51,855 bases of DNA, taken from positions 1-51,855 of the forward strand of contig CANDCW010000009.1 in assembly GCA_947383275.1 (NCBI GenBank). Reading direction: 5' to 3'. The stretch comes from an uncultured Bacillota bacterium. GTDB lineage: Bacteria > Bacillota > Clostridia > Oscillospirales > Oscillospiraceae. The translations under genes and the position numbers were made by a program. This document shows positions 16,561-24,700 of the stretch, in pieces (the stretch's first letter is position 1; the number at the start of each line of letters is the position of its first letter). The notes below the pieces were generated by a model that saw only the letters and a list, made by a program, of their open reading frames with translations, did no database searches and was not told where the DNA came from.

Positions 16561-17040
16561 TTAATCATGGAGCAACTGCTCGCAGTCAAGTTCCAGCATG
16601 GTGTGACCGTCGGGCAGTGTACACATGCCGGACACCATGGCCTGGACGCTGCTAGTGGGAATGGGCAGGATAGACTCCAGAGGGACGTCCACCATCTGTT
16701 CCACCATATCCACTAAAATGCCTACCTCGCTGCCGTCCACGTTTACCACAATGCAGCAGAAGCTGTCCTGGGGCATTTTGCCAAGGCGCAGGCGGATATC
16801 TACGATGGGAACAATCTGCCCGCGCAGGTTGATTACGCCCCGCACATAGCTGGGCACCCGGGGGAGGTAGGTGATGGTGTAGTCGGTGTTGATATCTTTT
16901 ACGTGTTCCGCCTTGATGCCGTACATCAGGCCGTCGGAGGAAAAGATCAGGTATTTCTCTGTGGCGATCTCGGGCAGCTGGTCGTTGTACTCGTCGATCT
17001 GAGCTTCGGTCGCAAACATTAATTCCTCGGTTTTCGGCAT
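16561..17040 (-). CDS. cheW: Chemotaxis adaptor CheW
   Basis: A 159-residue CheW, the scaffold that links receptors to CheA. Key elements are EKYLIFSSDGLMYGIKAEHV, YLPRVPSYVRGVINLRGQIVPIVD (the receptor-binding core) and VGILVDMVEQMVDVP. An extra N-terminal stretch of about 27 acidic residues precedes the fold. The start has AAGGGAGAG upstream. cheA ends 27 bases upstream. Confidence 0.96.
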   Translation of the reverse strand: MPKTEELMFATEAQIDEYNDQLPEIATEKYLIFSSDGLMYGIKAEHVKDINTDYTITYLPRVPSYVRGVINLRGQIVPIVDIRLRLGKMPQDSFCCIVVNVDGSEVGILVDMVEQMVDVPLESILPIPTSSVQAMVSGMCTLPDGHTMLELDCEQLLHD

Positions 17041-17067
17041 AGTTAACTCTCCCTTCTTCCGCCCCGG

Positions 17068-19140
17068 TTAATAGACGTTGTGGGCGGCGGTATATACGTT
17101 GGTCACGTCCAGAATGATGCTGATGCTGCCGTCGCCCAGGATGCTGCAGCCGGTAATGCCGAAGGTCTTGACATTGAAGCTGTTAATGTAGCTGGGCAGG
17201 GGCTTCACTACGATCTGCTGCTCGCCCAGCAGTTCGTCTACAAACAGGCAGTAGGAGTGCTCACCGGATTCCACCCACATGAGGATGCCGTCCTCAATGT
17301 TGTCGCAGCCCTGATCCATGCAGAACAGCTCCTTGGCCCGGATAATGGGGTAGAAATTGTCCCGGATCTTGACCATCTCGCCCTGGGCGGGGTCGTGGAT
17401 GACCTCTTCGGCAGTAACCTTCAGAGAAGACTGAATGGAGTTGATGGGGATGGTGAACATAGAACCGCCCACAGAGACCTCCATGCCGTCCATGATGGCC
17501 ATGGTCAGGGGGATCTTCAGGGTGGTGGTCATGCCCTTGCCCCATTCGCTGGAAATAGAGACGGTGCCGCCCACATCGGCCACGTTTTTCTTGACCACGT
17601 CCATGCCCACGCCCCTGCCGGAGTACTCGGTGACCTCAGTGTTGGTGGAAAAACCGGGCATCATCAGGAAGTTGAGGATTTCCTTCTGGGTGTACTCGTG
17701 GTCGGGGGCGGCCAGGCCCTGGCGGATGGCCTTGTTGAGCACGGCCTGGGTGTCAACCCCCTGACCGTCATCCTTGATTTCGATGATGACCTCGCTGCCG
17801 GTGTGGCGGGCGGACAGGATGACCTCGCCCACCGGGTCCTTGCCGGCGGCGATGCGGTCGGCCTCATTTTCCTCCAGGCCGTGGTCCATAGAGTTGCGGA
17901 CGATGTGCATGATGGGGTCGCCGATGGCGTCCACAATGGTCTTGTCCACCTCGGTGTCCTCGCCGATGAGGGTGAGCTTGGCCCGCTTGCCCAGCTTCTT
18001 GCTCATATCCCGGACAATGCGGTTCATTTTCTGGAAGGTGCCGGACACAGGTACCATGCGCAGGGACATGGACACGTCCTGAAGGTCGTCAGTGAGCTTG
18101 CGCAGGTCCCGAGCGGACTTGGTGAAGTTGTCCAGCCGCAGCCCCTTCAGGTCGGGGGAGGAGGTAACCATGGACTCGGTGATGACAATTTCGCTGACCA
18201 CCGCCAGCAGCTGGTCCAGCTTTGCCAGGTTGACGCTGATTAGGCTCTCCTTGGCGTGCTGCTGTCCGCCGGCGGCCTTGGCGGCCGGCGGCGGGGCGGC
18301 GTCGGCCTTGGCGGAGGCGGGCTGCTTGGCGGGGGTGGACGCGGGCGTCTCAACGGCGGGGGCGGGTTTGGCGGCTTCCACCAGCTGGTACTCCCGGACG
18401 GAGGCGCCGCCCTGCACGGCGGGCAGGGCGCACTCCCGGTCCTCTGCGGTGCGGAACCAGACCAGGAAGCCGTGGTCGGCAATGATTTCGGAGGTGGAGG
18501 GGTCGCTCTCCACGTTGTCGGGGGAGGTGACGAAGTCGCCACAGTAGTCCTTTACGCCGTTTGTGAGCATAAAGGCGCGCAGGTTCTCCATCCCGCTGCC
18601 CTCGTCAAAGAAGACGTGGATGCCGAAGGGGTAGTCCTGATTGACCGCGTCCACAGGGGGGGCGGAGGGTTCGCCGGCGGGAGCGCTCTCGGCCTCGGCG
18701 GGAGCCTCCGCGGCGGGGGTGGAAGGATTGCCCTGAATTTTATCAATCAGGCTATTAATTTTATTAACTATATGGTCGATAGACTGAGAGAGTGGTTCAT
18801 CGTTTTCCACCTTCTCGATCTCGCCGCGGAAAAAGTCCACAGCCTGGAACAGCATATCGAACAGATCCGGCCGGGTTGTCTCAGGGACTACGTCCATGCC
18901 CTTCTCCCGGACGATGAAGAACATATCCTCAATCCGGTGGGCCACCGTCATCAGAGAGCTGAACTCCATCATAGCGGAAGAGCCCTTGATCGTGTGCATG
19001 ATACGGAATATCTCATTGACGCTGTCCTCGGAGAACGTATCGGCCTCTTCCGCCGTCAGCAGAATACCGTCCAGCTGCTCTAGCAGGGTGTTGGTCTCAT
19101 ACAGATACATATCCAGGATGCTGTCGTTGCCGCTGCCCAT
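17068..19140 (-). CDS. cheA: Chemotaxis histidine kinase CheA
   Basis: A 690-residue CheA. The HPt domain has the phosphorylated His49 (FRIMHTIKGSSAM). Next comes a CheY/CheB-binding-like P2 region flanked by long Ala/Pro linkers (about residues 145-165 and 265-300), dimerisation helices starting near LISVNLAKLDQLL, the ATPase domain with N box IVRNSMDHGLEEN, G1 DDGQGVD and G2 GRGVGMDVV, and a C-terminal CheW-like domain. ATG 19140 is preferred over an ATG seven codons earlier because AAAGGTGGC precedes it. First gene of cheA-W-R-B, divergent from the FliK/FlhB-like operon. Confidence 0.96.
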   Translation of the reverse strand: MGSGNDSILDMYLYETNTLLEQLDGILLTAEEADTFSEDSVNEIFRIMHTIKGSSAMMEFSSLMTVAHRIEDMFFIVREKGMDVVPETTRPDLFDMLFQAVDFFRGEIEKVENDEPLSQSIDHIVNKINSLIDKIQGNPSTPAAEAPAEAESAPAGEPSAPPVDAVNQDYPFGIHVFFDEGSGMENLRAFMLTNGVKDYCGDFVTSPDNVESDPSTSEIIADHGFLVWFRTAEDRECALPAVQGGASVREYQLVEAAKPAPAVETPASTPAKQPASAKADAAPPPAAKAAGGQQHAKESLISVNLAKLDQLLAVVSEIVITESMVTSSPDLKGLRLDNFTKSARDLRKLTDDLQDVSMSLRMVPVSGTFQKMNRIVRDMSKKLGKRAKLTLIGEDTEVDKTIVDAIGDPIMHIVRNSMDHGLEENEADRIAAGKDPVGEVILSARHTGSEVIIEIKDDGQGVDTQAVLNKAIRQGLAAPDHEYTQKEILNFLMMPGFSTNTEVTEYSGRGVGMDVVKKNVADVGGTVSISSEWGKGMTTTLKIPLTMAIMDGMEVSVGGSMFTIPINSIQSSLKVTAEEVIHDPAQGEMVKIRDNFYPIIRAKELFCMDQGCDNIEDGILMWVESGEHSYCLFVDELLGEQQIVVKPLPSYINSFNVKTFGITGCSILGDGSISIILDVTNVYTAAHNVY

Positions 19141-19221
19141 AAAAACGCCACCTTTTCTCATTTGGTTTTGGATGTGGGGCGGGGAGGCTGGCCAAAGGCG
19201 CAGTACACCCGCCCATATCTA

Positions 19222-19249
19222 ATCATACTCGATATATCGGCAGTGTCAA
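19222..19249 (-). promoter_or_regulatory. Sigma-A promoter of the cheA-W-R-B operon
   Basis: On the minus strand: TTGACA, 16-base spacer, TATGAT, about 80 bases upstream of cheA. No flagellar sigma-28 type element was recognised in the 19141-19319 gap. Confidence 0.65.
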
Positions 19250-19319
19250 TGAGGAAATTAAGATTCCACAAAAAAATTCCCTGAAAAAAACGAACTTTAC
19301 CTGAAATGGAGTGTCTCCA

Positions 19320-20762
19320 ATGCCAGACCTGCTTGGTGTGACCAACCCGGTACCGGGCCACGATAACAGCAATATAAACCGAAACCTCCCCGTTTCCCCC
19401 GGCGATCCCCGGATCCAGAACGCCCCGGACCTGAACCGGGTGGTCCGCTCGGACAACCGGACGGAGCAGCAGAACGCGGGCGACGCCGCCTCGGGAGGCC
19501 AGGCGCTGCGGTACGACTCCAACTTTGCGGCCTTCCTCCAGCGCCTGGCCAACACGCCGGAACTGCGGGACAGCCTGGCCACGCTGTTCGCCATGTTCGA
19601 GGGGACGGTGGTCTCCTCGGGTATTGAAGAGGGACTGGCTGCCGAGATGGGCGCCCTGCTCAACATGCTGAAGATGGACGAGGGGGAGCTGGGCAAGTTC
19701 CTCAACGCCCAGCTGGCCAACGGCACCCGCTTTGGGGGGGCGCTGTTCAACATACTGCGGGAGGCATACGCTTCCGGGAACTCGGAGTCTGTGCGCAGCA
19801 ACATCCTGCAATTTTTGAAGAAGTATACCGACTACTCCTCCTCTCCGCACATCCAGGGTAACCTGCTGCGTACCCTGACCCGGCTTACGCGGGCCATCCC
19901 GGCCAGCTACGGCAGCCAGCTGCTGCCCATGGTGTCGGAGCTGGAGGAGAAGATGAACGCCGGGGACCGGCAGGGGGCGCTGAAGCTGCTCCAGAGCAAA
20001 ATCCTCACCTTCCTGTCCGGCTACACCAGCAAGACCAACGACATGGGCCTGAGCCGCACGCTGATTTCCATGCTGGCCCTGGACGTGTCCCGCTATGAGA
20101 ACGGCGGCGAGGACGGCCTGCTCCAGGCGTTTCACCAGCTGCTGGCCGGCAGCCCGGTCCTGCGGGAGAAGCTGGGTAGCCTGCCTGATGAGGCCCTGCT
20201 CCGCCTGCTGGACAACACCAGCTTTGCCAAGGCCGAGGAGGGAGACAGGTTTGCCGGCCAGCTGACCAAGGCGGCCCACTCCGCGCTCCAGAGCGGGGCG
20301 GGCAAGGAGGTGCAGGAGGCGTTCCGGAACATTGTCTCGGCCTTCCTGGTCAACGAGAGCGTCCACATGCCGCTTAACCACATCCTGCTTCCGCTTCAGT
20401 GGGAGGACAGGATGGTCTTTTCCGAGATGTGGGTGGACCCCGACGCCGAAGAGAACCTGAAACGAGGCAGGGGGGACCAGGAGAACACCCTGCGCTTCCT
20501 GTTCAAGATTGACATACAAGGCCTGGGCTTCTTCGACATGGTGCTCACGGCCCGGGGGGAGCAGGTGAGCGTTCAGGTCTTCTGCCCCGAGCGGGTGGCC
20601 CCCTTTTCCCGGCTGATGCAGGGGGAGTTGTCCCGCATCCTCACCGAAAACGGCTTAACTGACAGCGGGGTCCAGGTCCGGCAGATGGACCGGCCGCTGA
20701 CCATCTCCGGGGTATTCCCCCGGATCTTTGAGGGGGAGAACAGCATCAATGTCAAGATATGA
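19320..20762 (+). CDS. Hypothetical protein in FliK/YlqG-like position upstream of an FlhB-like gene
   Basis: A 480-residue soluble, mostly helical protein. The N-terminal 60 residues are polar and probably disordered. A helical middle (about residues 65-365) follows, and then a C-terminal compact part with FLFKIDIQGLGFFDMVLTARGEQVSVQVFCPE, which looks like the beta-rich C-terminal domain of flagellar hook-length control proteins (FliK). It overlaps an FlhB C-domain gene by 14 bases, the arrangement of B. subtilis ylqG-ylqH. The FliK-like role is inference from the C-terminus and neighbour. ATG 19320 has TGGAG eight bases upstream. Confidence 0.82.
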   Translation: MPDLLGVTNPVPGHDNSNINRNLPVSPGDPRIQNAPDLNRVVRSDNRTEQQNAGDAASGGQALRYDSNFAAFLQRLANTPELRDSLATLFAMFEGTVVSSGIEEGLAAEMGALLNMLKMDEGELGKFLNAQLANGTRFGGALFNILREAYASGNSESVRSNILQFLKKYTDYSSSPHIQGNLLRTLTRLTRAIPASYGSQLLPMVSELEEKMNAGDRQGALKLLQSKILTFLSGYTSKTNDMGLSRTLISMLALDVSRYENGGEDGLLQAFHQLLAGSPVLREKLGSLPDEALLRLLDNTSFAKAEEGDRFAGQLTKAAHSALQSGAGKEVQEAFRNIVSAFLVNESVHMPLNHILLPLQWEDRMVFSEMWVDPDAEENLKRGRGDQENTLRFLFKIDIQGLGFFDMVLTARGEQVSVQVFCPERVAPFSRLMQGELSRILTENGLTDSGVQVRQMDRPLTISGVFPRIFEGENSINVKI

Positions 20763-21102
20763 TAACCGCGCTACCAACCGGGCCGTAGCCCTGCGCTACG
20801 AGGGGGAGGGCGCCCCGGTGGTGGTGGCCTCTGGAATGGGCTATCTGGCCGAGCGCATGGTGGAGGTGGCCACCGAGAGCGGCGTTCCCGTCTACGAGGA
20901 CAACTCCCTGGCCACAATGCTGTCCCAGCTTGCTCTGGGCCAGGAGATCCCCGACGCCCTCTACCAGGCAATCGTGGAGATATACGTCTATTTTTTGAAT
21001 TTTGACCCCAACGACCCGGACAAAGCCCGGCGGGAGCGCCAGGCCCGGCAGGCGGCCCAGGCGGAAGAGTCCGCCCCGCCCCAGAAGAAAGGAGAGTCCT
21101 GA
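20749..21102 (+). CDS. FlhB C-terminal domain-like protein (YlqH type)
   Basis: A 117-residue stand-alone equivalent of the cytoplasmic C-domain of the export-gate protein FlhB/EscU. It has NRAVALRYEGEGAPVVVASGMGYLAERMVEVATESGVPVYED and ends with helix residues LGQEIPDALYQAIVEIYVYF, the substrate-specificity-switch fold. The usual NPTH self-cleavage motif of full FlhB is absent: the protein begins just where the cleaved fragment would. The last 25 residues are charged and Gln/Ala-rich. The start overlaps the upstream gene, with AGGGGGAG before it. Confidence 0.9.
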   Translation: MSRYDNRATNRAVALRYEGEGAPVVVASGMGYLAERMVEVATESGVPVYEDNSLATMLSQLALGQEIPDALYQAIVEIYVYFLNFDPNDPDKARRERQARQAAQAEESAPPQKKGES

Positions 21103-21690
21103 ATGGAAGATCGGATCTATTTGATCCTGGACAGCCAAAGTGTTCCGCTGGCCAACGCGGTGCTGGAGTCCCCGGCCAACTCGGAGGTGCTTCAGATCCG
21201 CGTTTTGGGCGGCAAGGAGGAGAAAGTGGCCGAGCACCGGGAGATCCAGCTCATCGGCATGGATGACAGCACCCCCAACCGGGTAGGCGTCATCATCCGC
21301 AGCAGGGGGGACCAGATGGTGATCCAGCCCACTGCCGCCCTGGGCCCCGCGGCCCGGGAAAACCTGCGTATTGCCACCGACTTCAAGAGCGTCATGTACC
21401 CCGTCACCGGCGGATGGAAGGGGCAGAAGGCCTTTCAGGCCAAAGACCTGAGCTGCGGCGGCATTGCCTTCTGGCCCGAGGTCAGCCTGGGCGAGCGGGA
21501 GATTGTGGAGATGGTCCTCCCGGTTACCGACGCCCCCCTGATCGTCAAAACCCAGGTGCTCCGGCAGCTGGAGGATGAAGAACACCCGGACCGCCCGCTG
21601 TATGCCACTAAATTTGTGGACCTGATTCAGGATGAGGAGGCACTGATCCGCAAAGCGGTGTTCAGCATCCAAATTGACACAGCGGACTAA
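21103..21690 (+). CDS. PilZ domain protein, probable c-di-GMP receptor
   Basis: A 195-residue YcgR-like protein. An N-terminal flagellar-brake-like beta domain (about residues 1-80) precedes a PilZ domain. The two c-di-GMP-binding motifs are visible: RENLR (RxxxR, about residue 84) and DLSCGGIAF (D/NxSxxG, about residue 114). Proteins of this type couple c-di-GMP to flagellar motor control. It starts immediately after the FlhB-like stop with AAAGGAGAG, in one operon with the two upstream genes. No c-di-GMP synthase is in the window. Confidence 0.92.
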   Translation: MEDRIYLILDSQSVPLANAVLESPANSEVLQIRVLGGKEEKVAEHREIQLIGMDDSTPNRVGVIIRSRGDQMVIQPTAALGPAARENLRIATDFKSVMYPVTGGWKGQKAFQAKDLSCGGIAFWPEVSLGEREIVEMVLPVTDAPLIVKTQVLRQLEDEEHPDRPLYATKFVDLIQDEEALIRKAVFSIQIDTAD

Positions 21691-21793
21691 CGCCGGCACT
21701 TCATTACGTACTGCGGGAGCGTTTTGCGCGGCGCCCCGCAAGGCAGACTAACGCGCTTTCCCGCCCCGTTGAAATGAGAAAGGAGAACCGCAT

Positions 21794-24700
21794 ATGTCCC
21801 AAAGAACCGGAATACAGCGCCGCGCCTGGCAGGAGCGGGCGCTTTCCCTGCTTTTGGCAGTTATCATGCTGATTGGGCTCGTGCCCGCCGCGACCCTGCC
21901 CGCCTCGGCGGAGCACTGGGCCGACGCCTATCTGGACCAGCTGGTGGACTGGGGCATCATCCGGGCGGACCAGACCGCCAACCCGGACGCCCCCCTCACC
22001 CGTGCGGAATTTATGGCCATCATTAACCGCGCCTATGGCTACACCGAGACGGGGCCCATCCCCTTTGAGGATGTGCTGACGACGGACTGGTTCCATGACG
22101 ATGTGGCCATTGCCTATAACGCCGGCTATATGGCCGGGACCTCCGATATCACCGCCTCCCCCAATGACACCCTTACCAGAGAGCAGGCCATCTGCATCCT
22201 TGGGCGGAACATGATGATGAAGGACACTCCCGGCGAGAGCCTGGCGTTCTCCGACAGCCGGGACGTGAGCGATTGGGCCCGGGGCACCATTAAAACTGCC
22301 GTGGACAACTACATCATTTCCGGTTACCCGGACAATACCTTCCAGCCTCAGGCGCCCATCTCCAAAGGACAGATGGCCGCCCTTATCACCGGATGCCTGG
22401 GCACTCCCGTCCAGAGCAGCGGAACCTATGAGCTGGGCGGCGTGTTTGGCAACGTCACCATCACCTCCCCCGATGTTACCCTGCGCAACACCACCATCAG
22501 CGGGGACTTATATGTCTCCGGGGGCGTGGGCCTGGGCGGCATCAAGCTGGAGAACGTGAACGTGCTGGGACGTATTATCATCAGCGGCACCGGCGAAAGC
22601 GAAGGCGGCGGGGCCAGCGTGATTATGCGCAACGTGGCCGCGGAGGAGATGCTGGTGGACAACATGCGCGGCGACAAGACCGTCACCATCCGCGCCGATG
22701 GCATTACCAACATTGCCAACACTGTGGTACGTACCAACGCCTACCTAGAGGATAACAACACCGACGCGAACGGCCTGATGCATATTGAACTGGACGGGGA
22801 GTCCGGCACCCGCCTGACCCTGGCCGGGCGGATCAAGGAGGTTGTGGATAAGACCCCCAACTCCTACGTCCAGGTGGCCAAAGGCACGGTGGCCAGGCTG
22901 AATGTGGATGAGGCCGCGGCCAACTCCACCGTCCAGCTTGACCGGAATACCGAGGTCAAGGAGATGAATCTGGATGTGGCCACCAATGTCACCGGCGACG
23001 GCGACATCGGAAAGCTGAACATCAACGCCCCCGGCAGCACGGTGTCCATGCTGCCTGAGGATACGTATATCCGCCCCGGCCTGACCGGCAATATCGCCGG
23101 GGTCGTAATGGACCATGTGGCCGCGGAGGAGGGTTCCCTCGATCCAATGCTGCTGTCCGGCTACCCTGCCGCCAAGGACATCACCCCCACCGGCCTGCGC
23201 GCCGACTTCGCCGGCAATAAGATCGGCACCATCTACTGGGCTGTGAGCAACATCACTGACGGCTCCGTAACAGAGGACGACCTGATCTCCCCGCCCTCCT
23301 ACGGCTCCATCGCCATCAGCAACGGCTCCTTGGCCTGCCCCGCGGGCGGCCAGGAGGTCAGCGCCCAGATCAGCGGCCTGACCGTGGGCGGGTCCTACTA
23401 CCTGTCCGCCATCCTTGTGGACGGCCAGGGCGTGCGCAGCCCGGTGAAGGTTATCTCCTTCTCGACCCCGGACGACACCGTCCCCGCCTTCGGCCAGGGC
23501 TACCCCTATATGTCGTTCATCGGCAAGGAGAGCCCCTATGACGCGTTTATCACGGCTCAGGTCACCGTGCTGCCTAATAAGAGCTGCAAGATGTACTATG
23601 CCGTGCTGCCCGCCGGGGCTGCGGCGCCTACCGTGAATGACCTGCGGGCCTCCGCCGTCAGCGCCAACGTGGGCTATGGCGTGGTGGACCTGACCAAAAA
23701 CCTGGAGGAGCCCTTCACCGTCAGCCGCCGGCTGGAGCAGCAGAAAGACTACGTGCTCTACATGTGGCTGACCGACGGCAGCAACAGCTCCCAGGTTCTC
23801 TCCCTGCCCTTCTCCACCCCGGACGTCACCCCGCCCGAGTTCCTGGTGCATCCCTATGTCAATGGGCAGCCCCAGGCAACCTCCGTCCCCATGGCGGCTA
23901 CCCTGAGCGAAAATGGCACCATCTTCTGGGCCGTGGTGGAGTCGGGCACCGACTACCCCAAGCCCAACCCGCAGAATCCTGACGACAACTCGGCCGACGG
24001 CAGGACCGCCCTGCTGGAGAGCAACTACGCCAAAATCCAGGTTGCCAACGGCATGAACGCCCTGCGCAGCGGCCGGGTCACCGCTACCGCCAACACCGAG
24101 GCCGCCATGAACATCACCGGTCTGACAGCGGAGAAGTCTTACGACCTATACTACCTGGCCCAGGATGCCGCCGGGAACTACACGATCCAGGTGTACCAGC
24201 TTGATGGCGATATTCATACGCTGGATACCAGCGGGCCGAAAATCAGGCAGTATTTTACAAAATACTCCGGAACGGACGAGACTAAAGACCCCACAAACGA
24301 CACCGACATTGTGCTGGAGTTCAGCGAAAACATCTGCTTCGCCAGCGCCAGCGGGCGGGACCTGCTGTCGCTGTACGAGGCGTCGCGGACGGACGAATCC
24401 ATCATGGAGAGCCTGGTGAGTGCGATGAAGGAGAGCATCGTCCTATACCAGCGTATTGCCGGTATCGGGGCGCGGCCGGTTATAGTCCGGGAGTATCCCG
24501 CAGACAGCGCCACGAACTGGGTGATCGACTATTCCGCAGTCCGGGTGGAAAATGAAGAGGGCAAGGTCAGGATGATCTTCCCCAGCAGCGGGCTGCAGCT
24601 GTCCAGCGGCGGTACTTACTACTTTGAGATCAGCAACATAACCGACAATTCCGTAGCCAGGAACAAGCTGACTCCCGCGACGGTGCGCGATGACGAGGCA

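Noticed and set aside
17080..18243. A 387-codon frame antisense to cheA
   Set aside because: The cheA frame has all kinase motifs; the antisense product is His/Asp/Gly-rich shadow.
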